From CAYOOT01 sp964405665 (GTDB taxonomy: Bacteria; Bdellovibrionota_C; UBA2361; SZUA-149; CAZDWZ01), in the NCBI GenBank assembly GCA_964405665.1, contig CAYOOT010000080.1, positions 1 to 11,120 on the forward strand: 11,120 nt of DNA. Reading direction: 5' to 3'. Of the stretch, positions 1 to 6,241 are shown in pieces (positions within the stretch are counted from its first letter, which is position 1; each line of letters begins with the position of its first letter). The notes beneath the pieces were generated by a model. The model did no database searches. It was not told the origin of the DNA and saw nothing but the letters and a program-made list of their open reading frames with translations. The position numbers and the translations under genes are program-made.

Positions 1-860
1 TGGATTATTTCACGATTCATGCCGGGGTGCTCTTAAATTATATTCCTCTTACCGCTAAAAGAAAAACCGGAATAGTTTCCCGAGGCGGATCGATTATGGC
101 CAAATGGTGTTTGACTCACAATCAAGAGAATTTTCTCTATACTCATTTTGAAGAAATATGCGAAATCATGAAAGCTTATGATGTTAGTTTTTCTTTGGGA
201 GATGGCCTTCGCCCGGGCTCAATTGCCGATGCCAACGATCCAGCGCAATTTGCCGAATTAAAAACTTTGGGGGAATTGACAAATATCGCTTGGAAACATG
301 AAGTGCAAGTAATGATTGAAGGACCGGGACATGTTCCAATGCAACTGATCAAAGAAAATATGGATCTGCAATTAAAGCATTGCTCAGAAGCGCCATTTTA
401 TACCTTAGGGCCACTGACTACTGATATTGCACCAGGCTACGATCATATTACTTCCGCAATCGGTGCTGCGATGATCGGCTGGTTTGGTTGCGCGATGCTT
501 TGCTATGTCACACCGAAAGAACACTTAGGTCTTCCTAACAAAAAAGACGTGAAAGACGGAGTGATTGCTTATAAAATAGCGGCACATGCTGCCGATTTAG
601 CTAAAGGGCATGCCGGAGCACAAATTAGAGATAATGCTTTAAGTAAAGCCCGTTTTGATTTTCGCTGGAATGATCAATTTAATTTAGCACTGGACCCCGA
701 TACTGCTAAAAAATTTCATGATGAAACTCTGCCTTCAGAACATGCCAAGTCAGCGCAATTTTGTTCAATGTGTGGGCCAAGTTTTTGCTCGATGAAAATT
801 ACTCAGGATGTCAGAGAATTTTCCGAGAAAAATCCCACTGCAGTTCCTTCTGCAGTATAA
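1..860 (+). CDS. thiC: Phosphomethylpyrimidine synthase ThiC (3' part)
   Basis: ThiC is the radical-SAM enzyme that rearranges aminoimidazole ribotide into the hydroxymethylpyrimidine phosphate of thiamine, in the cytoplasm. The frame is open from the first base (codons start at base 3), so the gene begins outside the window. The GTG at 27 is an internal valine, not a start. The protein reads as near-consensus ThiC: DYFTIHAGVL, SRGGSIMAKW, SLGDGLRPGS, EGPGHVPM, TDIAPGYDHITSAIG, then the C-terminal CX2CX4C cluster motif (CSMCGPSFC, Cys codons at 762, 771 and 786), which binds the 4Fe-4S cluster. About 285 C-terminal residues are present, roughly half to two thirds of a full ThiC. The gene ends at TAA 858-860, just before a palindromic repeat, and converges with the AI-2E family gene. 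A TPP riboswitch, common before thiC, would lie outside the window. Identity is certain. Confidence 0.98.
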   Translation, partial: DYFTIHAGVLLNYIPLTAKRKTGIVSRGGSIMAKWCLTHNQENFLYTHFEEICEIMKAYDVSFSLGDGLRPGSIADANDPAQFAELKTLGELTNIAWKHEVQVMIEGPGHVPMQLIKENMDLQLKHCSEAPFYTLGPLTTDIAPGYDHITSAIGAAMIGWFGCAMLCYVTPKEHLGLPNKKDVKDGVIAYKIAAHAADLAKGHAGAQIRDNALSKARFDFRWNDQFNLALDPDTAKKFHDETLPSEHAKSAQFCSMCGPSFCSMKITQDVREFSEKNPTAVPSAV

Positions 861-869
861 AAAATAGTC

Positions 870-974
870 TATTTGGTGTTACGGGCAGGCATAAAGCCTG
901 CCCCTACATTTTCCCCATCATCTTTGGAATTAAAATGTACGGACACCCTTTATGGGTACCCGTAACACCAAATA
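870..974. repeat. Inverted pair of 38-bp REP-like hairpin units
   Basis: Two 38-bp units lie head to head: one on the minus strand (907 down to 870) and one on the plus strand (937-974). Their outer ends form a perfect 16-bp inverted repeat (870-885 with 959-974, TATTTGGTGTTACGGG). Each unit also folds by itself. In the left unit GGGCAGGC (883-890) pairs with GCCTGCCC (896-903) around the loop ATAAA. The right unit folds at 941-948 with 954-961 with two mismatches. The units differ at seven positions, four of which form two swapped G-C/C-G pairs, so the pairing is kept. The element fills the gap between the convergent thiC and AI-2E family genes and may act as a bidirectional terminator, although no long T-run follows the stems. 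A related element lies at 6160-6234. Confidence 0.85.
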
Positions 975-995
975 AAGTTTCGCAGCATAATCTAG

Positions 996-2111
996 TTAAA
1001 AATTCATAACTTGCTTTTCCGAAAGAGTCGCTGCTTGTTCTTTCCAGTTCCTGCGACTCCAGATTTGCAGAAGAAATTTAGTAATGCAAAGTGTTACCGG
1101 ACCAAGAATTAGACCAGAAGGGCCAAAGATCATCAGCCCTCCCACTAGAGAGATAAACACCAAGACAGTATGCATTTTTAATTGTGTTCCTACTAAAATT
1201 GGATAAAGTAAATTATCAATTCCCGCAATAACTATCCCCCCCCAAAGACTAAGGATTAAAGCTTTGCTCCAATCACCATCCAAAGCTAAAAATATTGCTG
1301 CAGGAATCCAAATTACAAATGCGCCCAACACTGGGACAATCGCTAATAAACTCATGGCTAATCCCCAAAGAAGCGGTGCTGGCAGCTCTAGCCACCAAAA
1401 CACTAAGCCCCCCAATGTCCCTTGGACAGCAGCCACCACCAGTGTGCCATAAATAGTAGCATATACCGTATCCGAAACCTCTTTAAAAAGTCTGTTCATT
1501 GCTCCCATGGAAAACGGCGATAAAGAATGTAAGGATTGAAGTATTATTTTTCGATCGCGGAGAAAATAAAAAAGTAAATAAAAAGTTAGCAATAGTCCAA
1601 ATAATTGCAGAACAGAACCCTGAACAAAAGATGCACCTAAACTAGTTAACCAGGAATAAAGATTATTTAAAGCTCCTGGCAAATCAGTTTGTTCTTCAAT
1701 CCATTTTCTAAGAGAAGCAAAATGTGAATGTGAATCAAAGGTCCGCCTCCATTCCCCATCTTCTATTTTCTTTTTAATAATATCCGCTCCCTTAACCACT
1801 TCAGTAATAAGTTGTGTCCCTAAAAATATCATGGGGACAACAACAATCAGGGAAATCACCAAAACAGACGCCGTAGTTGCCAAATTAGAGTTTTTAATCC
1901 TCCGTTCAAACCAATGTTGAATGGGAACAAATAAAATTGCTAAAGTCAAAGCCCAAGTAATAACCGGTAAAAAAGGAGCAGCCAGCTTGTAGCAAAGATA
2001 AATCCCCAGTGCTGTGGCCAGCATTATTATTAGTAGATGGATCTGTTTTCTAGACCCCCAACTATCTTGATCGTTGTTAATAGATGAATTTGTTGTATTT
2101 TTATTGGTCAT
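996..2111 (-). CDS. AI-2E family transporter (PerM/UPF0118-type membrane protein)
   Basis: This is a 371-residue polytopic inner-membrane protein of the AI-2E transporter superfamily. The family includes the autoinducer-2 exporter TqsA, PerM and Na+/H+ antiporter-like members, so the substrate cannot be read from sequence. The first hydrophobic pair (about residues 26-65) contains LAAPFLPVITWALTLAILF, typical of the family N-terminus. TM3 is at about 78-100, a soluble helical region at about 105-150, and further TM segments follow. The family core is seen in LPAPLLWGLAMSLLAIVPVLG with a following IWIPAAIFL, then GPSGLILGPVTL near the C-terminus. The length is normal. ATG at 2111 is used. No clear Shine-Dalgarno sequence precedes it, but no alternative start lies upstream of the first membrane segment. 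It is apparently monocistronic and converges with thiC. Confidence 0.92.
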   Translation of the reverse strand: MTNKNTTNSSINNDQDSWGSRKQIHLLIIMLATALGIYLCYKLAAPFLPVITWALTLAILFVPIQHWFERRIKNSNLATTASVLVISLIVVVPMIFLGTQLITEVVKGADIIKKKIEDGEWRRTFDSHSHFASLRKWIEEQTDLPGALNNLYSWLTSLGASFVQGSVLQLFGLLLTFYLLFYFLRDRKIILQSLHSLSPFSMGAMNRLFKEVSDTVYATIYGTLVVAAVQGTLGGLVFWWLELPAPLLWGLAMSLLAIVPVLGAFVIWIPAAIFLALDGDWSKALILSLWGGIVIAGIDNLLYPILVGTQLKMHTVLVFISLVGGLMIFGPSGLILGPVTLCITKFLLQIWSRRNWKEQAATLSEKQVMNF

Positions 2112-2135
2112 GAAATTTTAAGATTATTTTTAATC

Positions 2136-2165
2136 ATAATCTTTAACATCTATTAAAATTATCAA
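2136..2165 (-). promoter_or_regulatory. Candidate sigma-70-type promoter of the AI-2E transporter gene
   Basis: On the minus strand TTGATA (2165-2160) is followed after 18 bases by GATTAT (2141-2136), 25 bases before the ATG. The -10 overlaps a perfect 8-bp inverted repeat (AAGATTAT at 2120-2127 with ATAATCTT at 2136-2143). The match is moderate and the region is very AT-rich, so chance is a real possibility. Confidence 0.3.
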
Positions 2166-2183
2166 GTATGAGCAAAATCATAC
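2166..2183 (-). terminator. Weak hairpin after the phospholipase D-like gene
   Basis: Perfect 6-bp arms (2166-2171 and 2178-2183, GTATGA/TCATAC) with a 6-base loop lie immediately after the stop codon at 2186. On the minus strand they are followed by a T-rich but interrupted tract. This could terminate the two-gene unit, but the stem is short and AT-rich. Confidence 0.3.
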
Positions 2184-2185
2184 GA

Positions 2186-3277
2186 TTAAAACCAATACTT
2201 GAATAACAAAAGAATTTTTCCCACCATTCGATAAAAGAAAGAACTTTTTTGCAAAGACTGAAAGCTTACAAGTTGGGAGGAGTTAAAATCTTTTTTTAGT
2301 TCTTCTTCTAATAAAACTTTATTTTGCGAAAAAGTAAGTTGTAAATCAACTTCTAAATCATGAAGTAAAGTACGGTAATTTAAATTTGAAGATCCGACAA
2401 TGAAGATATCATCCAAAACTTGAACTTTGGCATGGTAAACCGTAGGAAGATATTCATATACTTTCACTTTTGATTTTAGAAGGGTCAAGTAAAAAGTGGC
2501 TGTTAACCAAGGAATAAAAAATATATCAGAATTTTTAGGAACCAATACTCGAACATCAACACCTCTTCTTGCCGCCAAACATAAAGATCGGATCAAATTT
2601 AACCGGGGCACAAAGTAAGCATTGGCGAGCCAAACACGTGATTCTGTTTTTTTAATTTTTCTTATTAAATTACGATGCAGGAAATGCCTTTTCCCCAGCG
2701 TGTCATTAAGCTGAATAAATTCTAAACTTTTGCCGACAGAACTGGAACGCCTAATAAAAGGTCTTTTTAAATAATCTGAAATGTTATCATTCCATGCTCT
2801 TAAAAAAGCCTCCGTTAATAAATGAGTGCTCACTCCTTCGACACTTAGTCCAAAATCTCTCCAAGCTTTATCACCAGAAATAGATTTCAAATGATTATTA
2901 CTAACATTGAAATCTCCAACAAAAGCCAATTTCCCATCAACAATCAAGGTCTTGCGGTGATTACGACGATTGAGATTACTTAAAGAATGGTAGCTTAGAA
3001 GTGGATGATAAACTCTAAATTCTACATTGCTATTTTGAAAAACTTCTTGAAGAGTAAAACTGCTGGAAGAAGAACCGATTCCGTCAACAAGAACCCGCAC
3101 TTTTACTCCCCGGGAACTGGCTTGGATCAGTCGAGCTGCTACTTCCTTACCTAAAGAATCATACTCAAAAATATATATTTCAAAATCAATACTTTTTTCT
3201 GCGGTATCAATTGCTTGAAATATCTCTGCAAAAAAATCATCTCCAGATGAAAAGAGTTTTTCCTTCTTCCAAGTCAC
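2186..3277 (-). CDS. Phospholipase D-like protein, ClsB-type cardiolipin synthase
   Basis: This 363-residue protein has two phospholipase D (HKD) domains. The first motif is H107-x-K109-x4-D114 followed by GDFN (N124). The second is H282-x-K284-x4-D289 followed by GSSN (N298). Two HKD motifs of this spacing form one active site in bacterial cardiolipin synthases, which join phosphatidylglycerol with a second phospholipid. The N-terminal transmembrane hairpin of ClsA is absent, so the layout resembles ClsB. The segment RVLVDGIGSS (61-70) is also typical. The start is GTG at 3277, with no good Shine-Dalgarno sequence. It sits 9 bases after the TAA of the preceding gene and in the same frame, which suggests translational coupling. 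Another PLD-family transphosphatidylase or hydrolase role is possible. The fold is certain and the exact reaction is inferred. Confidence 0.88.
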   Translation of the reverse strand: MTWKKEKLFSSGDDFFAEIFQAIDTAEKSIDFEIYIFEYDSLGKEVAARLIQASSRGVKVRVLVDGIGSSSSSFTLQEVFQNSNVEFRVYHPLLSYHSLSNLNRRNHRKTLIVDGKLAFVGDFNVSNNHLKSISGDKAWRDFGLSVEGVSTHLLTEAFLRAWNDNISDYLKRPFIRRSSSVGKSLEFIQLNDTLGKRHFLHRNLIRKIKKTESRVWLANAYFVPRLNLIRSLCLAARRGVDVRVLVPKNSDIFFIPWLTATFYLTLLKSKVKVYEYLPTVYHAKVQVLDDIFIVGSSNLNYRTLLHDLEVDLQLTFSQNKVLLEEELKKDFNSSQLVSFQSLQKSSFFYRMVGKILLLFKYWF

Positions 3278-3286
3278 AGAAGAAAT

Positions 3287-3874
3287 TTAATTACCCCTTA
3301 AATAGAGATCGAGTTCCGCTACTTTAATCGCTTCCGCAAATTTTTTTAAAGTTTCTGACTTAACTCCATCTTGAGCATCGAGTTGTAAGACAGCTCCTGA
3401 ATCCAAATAGACAGAAACTTTAGGATTGTCATTATTGGTATCCAACACTGCAGTTTTACCGGCTATTCTAAAGCTTTCTTGCCCTGGCGCTTGATACATC
3501 GCCGCCATTTTACCAAGCTGCATTAAACCGCCGAGTCCTTGATTGGCATCCCCTGAGCCTCCAACCAGAGAAAGACGAATTTGTCCTTCCGCTCCAGTAT
3601 ATTCTCTTTCGTAATTAGAAAGTCCCAGTGCTGCACTTTTTTTAGCAGGAGCACCTTTAAAACCAGCCAACTCATCAGGGAAAAATTCTTCCACTCGGGC
3701 ATAATGCATTTTTTCAATCTCTTTCTTTGCCCAATCCAGCTCAGTCATTGCCTTTGAAAAATTCTTCTGGGCAATATAATCATTTACTCTTTTGAAAATT
3801 TCATTTAAATCTTCCGCCTGTACGATTGCACTAAAAAATAAAACTGAAAACAAAATTGAAAAAACTTTTCTCAT
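3287..3874 (-). CDS. Secreted protein of unknown function
   Basis: I do not recognise this 195-residue protein. It has a clear Sec signal peptide: a basic start (MRK), a hydrophobic core (FSILFSVLFFSAI) and a probable cleavage after VQA at about residue 20. The mature part starts with a helical, charged stretch (about 22-60). It continues into a probable beta-rich domain (YEREYTGAEGQIRLSLVGGSG, then KVSVYLDSGAVLQLDA) and ends in a helix. There are no cysteines, no lipobox and no catalytic motif that I can see. Location is inferred to be periplasmic. The ATG at 3874 is well supported by AGGAGG (3887-3882) seven bases upstream. It is the first gene of a two-gene unit with the ClsB-like gene, which hints at, but does not prove, an envelope or lipid-related role. 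Confidence 0.88.
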   Translation of the reverse strand: MRKVFSILFSVLFFSAIVQAEDLNEIFKRVNDYIAQKNFSKAMTELDWAKKEIEKMHYARVEEFFPDELAGFKGAPAKKSAALGLSNYEREYTGAEGQIRLSLVGGSGDANQGLGGLMQLGKMAAMYQAPGQESFRIAGKTAVLDTNNDNPKVSVYLDSGAVLQLDAQDGVKSETLKKFAEAIKVAELDLYLRGN

Positions 3875-3900
3875 ATCCCTTCCTCCTAAAATGAAATGTG

Positions 3901-3930
3901 ATTTTACTACTGCAATAATTCTTTGCGCAA
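3901..3930 (-). promoter_or_regulatory. Candidate sigma-70-type promoter of the secreted protein/ClsB-like unit
   Basis: On the minus strand TTGCGC (3930-3925), an 18-base spacer and TAAAAT (3906-3901) lie about 27 bases before the ATG at 3874 and just upstream of its strong Shine-Dalgarno sequence. The -10 matches consensus at five of six positions and the -35 at four of six. Position supports the call; the match alone does not prove it. Confidence 0.38.
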
Positions 3931-3984
3931 GGTTTTATAGCATTTTTCAAAAGTTATGGCCGTTACTACTGACTTAATTTTTAG

Positions 3985-4073
3985 AAAATACTATATCCTC
4001 CGTAAGCCTTCTTGTCATCCAAAGCGTCAGCATAGGATGAAGCAAAGGAGTATCGACGCTACCGCAGTATTTT
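3985..4073. other. Nested inverted-repeat structure, possible structured RNA or degenerate palindromic repeat
   Basis: In the 243-bp gap between fliD and the secreted-protein gene, several inverted arms nest: AAAATACT (3985-3992) with AGTATTTT (4066-4073), TATCCTCC (3994-4001) imperfectly with GGAGTAT (4047-4053), and TCATCC (4015-4020) with GGATGA (4035-4040). A further perfect pair, AGCGTC (4023-4028) with GACGCT (4055-4060), crosses the TCATCC/GGATGA stem, so it implies either a pseudoknot or an alternative fold. T-runs flank the base of the structure on the plus-strand side. It could be a terminator of fliD transcription, a decayed short palindromic repeat or a small RNA. No gene is visible in the gap. 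Confidence 0.4.
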
Positions 4074-4117
4074 TTGATTTGTTTTTTATTTCTATTGGGA
4101 TTTAATTAAAAAAAAGA

Positions 4118-5527
4118 TTACCCTGTAGGAGCATTAAATAATGAGGAAATAGCCTGGCCATTGACATTTAACTTGGAAATTTTTGTCTCTAAATTAGTAA
4201 ACATTTTTTTCAACATCTCTTCTTGTTTAGCAATAGAGGCCTCTAAACGAGCAATTTTATCGTTTAATTGATTGATGTTATTTTCATTGTTTGCTTGTGA
4301 TTGATCAAGAATCCCTTGGAATTTTGTATATTCATTAACCACACCTCCATTACTAGAAGCTGTAGCATCGGCAAATTGATGCAGTAAATTATCTACAGCA
4401 TTAGGATCTTCTGTAACGGCGGTTTGAAATTTTTCCAAATCAAAAGCAAGAGTACCATCACGCTGCGTGGTAATTCCTAAGTCTGCAAAAATTCTTACTT
4501 TTGAACCGTCCACTCCGGAATTTGCCTCAGCCAAAGCATTTTTAATTGCTTGAACGGCGCGATTATCAACATCTGTTCTGGATAGTGTTCCATATTTATT
4601 GGTCGTCCCTTGACTATCTTTAATCCGTTCAATTTTGCTATTGTCATTTGAATATTTAATAATTTCATTAACTGCAGTAACCAAATCATTTACATTTTTT
4701 GCTGTCTTATCATCATCATTGGCTACTAAAATACTTACGGGACCATTTCCACTTTGTTTGAGATCTAATGTCACTCCGGGAATAACATCGCTAATTTGGT
4801 TACTAGAACGATTAATAGTGCCGATACCAGCAATTGATACTTGAGCATCTTCAGCTTGAGCTATATTACCAACTTGCAATACTCCGCGAGATTGTAATTC
4901 CGAAGGAACAGTTACACTTAAAGAACCACTACTTACCCCTGTTTTGACACTGGAAAAAATTAGTTTATATTCAGGGGAATTTTCCAAGCCAACATTAATC
5001 ACACTTGCTCTAACTTTAGTTCCACCACTTAAATTATTTACTTCATTAATCAGATCATTAAGCGTAGTCTGATTATTAACTTCGACATTAAATGTTTCTT
5101 CGTTATCTCCTGTTCCCAATTTAATTTCTAAATTTTCCGAAGAACTTAAATCCGGAGCTATCGGCTCAGTTAAACTGCTAAATGTATCGGAGAAAGATAT
5201 TGTTGCAGATTTTGCAATATTTAAAATATTAATCGTAGTAGTTGTGGCTGCTGCACCTGATCCAGCAGTAGCGGAAAGCGCTTGCTCATTGCTGACACTT
5301 ACTTTTTTGGCAAAAGTGCTGCCCCCTAAGGTCAATAAATTTTTTAAAATATCATTAACACCTAAGAGTTTAGTGTTAAACTCTTCAATGGCATTGTTTT
5401 CAATCTCTTTACCTTCTAATTGTTTTTGTATTGGGGCGTAAGCTAGGCGTTTTTGCTCCTTCATTGCCTCAATGATTTTATCGGTATCAATACCGCTAGC
5501 TAAGCCAGAAAAACTGATAGCAGGCAT
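4118..5527 (-). CDS. fliD: Flagellar hook-associated protein 2 (filament cap) FliD
   Basis: FliD forms the oligomeric cap at the tip of the flagellum that folds exported flagellin into the growing filament. The 469-residue protein starts with the diagnostic GLASGIDTDKIIEAM (about residues 8-22) and an N-terminal helical arm (23-70). A FliD_N-type region ends near 105 with an ATAGSGAAA...ITILNIAKSA pattern. Variable beta domains follow, then the C-terminal FliD_C region with LGITTQRDGTLAFDLEKF (about 350-367), which is highly typical. Residues about 405-450 form a coiled coil ahead of the C-terminus. Length is in the usual range. ATG at 5527 is preceded by a modest AGTAGGA. It lies 116 bp after flaG, with its own sigma-54-type promoter in the gap. 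The usual downstream partner fliS is not in the window. TCTTTTTTTT directly follows the stop. Confidence 0.96.
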   Translation of the reverse strand: MPAISFSGLASGIDTDKIIEAMKEQKRLAYAPIQKQLEGKEIENNAIEEFNTKLLGVNDILKNLLTLGGSTFAKKVSVSNEQALSATAGSGAAATTTTINILNIAKSATISFSDTFSSLTEPIAPDLSSSENLEIKLGTGDNEETFNVEVNNQTTLNDLINEVNNLSGGTKVRASVINVGLENSPEYKLIFSSVKTGVSSGSLSVTVPSELQSRGVLQVGNIAQAEDAQVSIAGIGTINRSSNQISDVIPGVTLDLKQSGNGPVSILVANDDDKTAKNVNDLVTAVNEIIKYSNDNSKIERIKDSQGTTNKYGTLSRTDVDNRAVQAIKNALAEANSGVDGSKVRIFADLGITTQRDGTLAFDLEKFQTAVTEDPNAVDNLLHQFADATASSNGGVVNEYTKFQGILDQSQANNENNINQLNDKIARLEASIAKQEEMLKKMFTNLETKISKLNVNGQAISSLFNAPTG

Positions 5528-5613
5528 TTTTTTCCTACTTTAAAAAACTGATAGTTAATATACTGATGATATCTAAGGCTTTTTTAATGCAAAAAAATAT
5601 CTAATTTCTAGTT

Positions 5614-5629
5614 TGCAATAGATGTGCCA
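5614..5629 (-). promoter_or_regulatory. Sigma-54 (RpoN) type promoter of fliD
   Basis: On the minus strand TGGCAC (5629-5624), five bases and TTGCA (5618-5614) match the RpoN -24/-12 consensus completely, preceded by the favoured C. The invariant GG and GC are separated by exactly 10 bases. The predicted transcription start is about 5603, giving a leader of about 75 bases before the fliD ATG. Flagellar cap genes are RpoN-dependent in several polarly flagellated bacteria, so the context fits. An enhancer-binding protein site was not identified. Confidence 0.78.
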
Positions 5630-5643
5630 GGAGGGCTTTAGTT

Positions 5644-6009
5644 TTAAGCGATTTTCTTAATGATTAAACCGCTTTTTCGGGGACTATTATCAGCGTCTAA
5701 AATACTCTCTTGAGGAAATTGTCGAATTACTTCTCCGGAGTCAGTATCAATCACTTTAAAACTTACTCCATTCTCTTTATCTTGCACAGTAACATCAAAA
5801 GAAACTGTTGTGTTTGCTAAAGTATTTAAGGCCTTCTTCAGCTTTTCAGCTAATTTATCTGCTTCTTCTTTTGATATTTTTTTATCGAATTCCTTTATTT
5901 CAGGATCTTCAGTTTGAACTGAAGGCTGATCTTGTCCAGTAGATACATTAGTGCTTACATAAGCACCAACGAGTGCTGAAGAAACATTATTTATATTACT
6001 GATAGACAT
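5644..6009 (-). CDS. flaG: FlaG family flagellar protein
   Basis: FlaG proteins are small, poorly understood proteins commonly encoded just before fliD; loss in some bacteria changes filament length. This one has 121 residues. After a low-complexity, Ser/Asn-rich N-terminus comes a charged helix (about 33-60). The family core follows: VSFDVTVQDKENGVSFKVID, then the signature SGEVIRQFPQESIL, and a C-terminal GLIIKKIA. I chose ATG at 6009 rather than the upstream TTG at 6039, because CGGAG lies about seven bases before the ATG and the extra ten residues do not look like FlaG. A sigma-28-type promoter lies about 60-90 bp upstream. The gene order flaG-fliD is the common one, and the product is presumably a cytoplasmic or exported flagellar accessory protein. 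Confidence 0.92.
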   Translation of the reverse strand: MSISNINNVSSALVGAYVSTNVSTGQDQPSVQTEDPEIKEFDKKISKEEADKLAEKLKKALNTLANTTVSFDVTVQDKENGVSFKVIDTDSGEVIRQFPQESILDADNSPRKSGLIIKKIA

Positions 6010-6069
6010 TGGAAACTCCGTTTCTCTTAAACCTAACAACCTTGTTAAGTTTTTATCATCTGCTTACAA

Positions 6070-6096
6070 ATATCGACATTAGCTCTAAAAACTTAA
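6070..6096 (-). promoter_or_regulatory. Sigma-28 (FliA) type promoter of flaG
   Basis: On the minus strand TTAAGTTT (6096-6089), an 11-base spacer and GTCGATAT (6077-6070) match the FliA consensus TAAAGTTT-N11-GCCGATAA at 7 of 8 and 6 of 8 positions with exact spacing. The expected start near 6060 leaves a leader of about 50 bases before the ATG at 6009. Late flagellar genes are the normal targets of this factor. Confidence 0.72.
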
Positions 6097-6159
6097 GCGA
6101 TTTTTGAAAAATTTTTGTTAAATAAATTTACTAGACATATCAAGAGTTTATAGGAAGAA

Positions 6160-6234
6160 TGTAGGGGCACCCTTCATGGGTGCCCGGATTACCAAAGATG
6201 TTGCTCAACCGGGCACCCATGAAGGGCCCCCACA
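6160..6234. repeat. Second inverted pair of REP-like hairpin units
   Basis: The arms 6171-6187 and 6209-6225 are perfect 17-bp inverted repeats (CCTTCATGGGTGCCCGG on the left); with small gaps the similarity covers about 6160-6187 and 6209-6234. The left arm folds by itself: GGGCACCC (6165-6172) with GGGTGCCC (6178-6185) around TTCAT. It begins GTAGGGGCA like the left unit at 870-907, and its tail contains ACCAAA like both units there. Here the unit tails face inward, the opposite of the first element. A (CA)5 run (6231-6240) follows, reaching nearly to the stop codon of the crotonase gene. It lies between the end of that gene and the flaG promoter, so it may terminate the former. Confidence 0.82.
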
Positions 6235-6241
6235 CACACAA

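Noticed and set aside
883..910. Intrinsic terminator of thiC formed by the strong 8-bp stem
   Set aside because: The stem is strong, but the following bases are CTACATTTTCC rather than a direct T-run. It is kept as part of the repeat and not listed as a separate terminator.
761..1009. Plus-strand open frame across the end of thiC and the palindromic repeat
   Set aside because: It overlaps the certain thiC frame, its rest is translated repeat, and it has no domain signal.
3981..4055. Minus-strand open stretch of about 24 codons ending ...KKAYGGYSIF and a stop
   Set aside because: There is no start codon before an upstream in-frame TAG, no ribosome site, and the stretch coincides with the inverted-repeat structure. 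It is more likely a by-product of that structure than a gene remnant.
5528..5613. Sigma-70-like TTGCAT...TATCAT upstream of fliD
   Set aside because: The spacer is about 15 bases and both boxes are imperfect in AT-rich sequence; the sigma-54 site is far stronger.
6010..6039. TTG-initiated ten-residue extension of FlaG
   Set aside because: The ATG at 6009 has a well-placed CGGAG and gives a normal FlaG N-terminus; the TTG has no good ribosome site.
6160..6240. CRISPR-like or mobile-element interpretation of the GC-rich repeats
   Set aside because: There are only two inverted units with no regularly spaced direct repeats or spacers, no target-site duplication that I can define and no transposase gene nearby.
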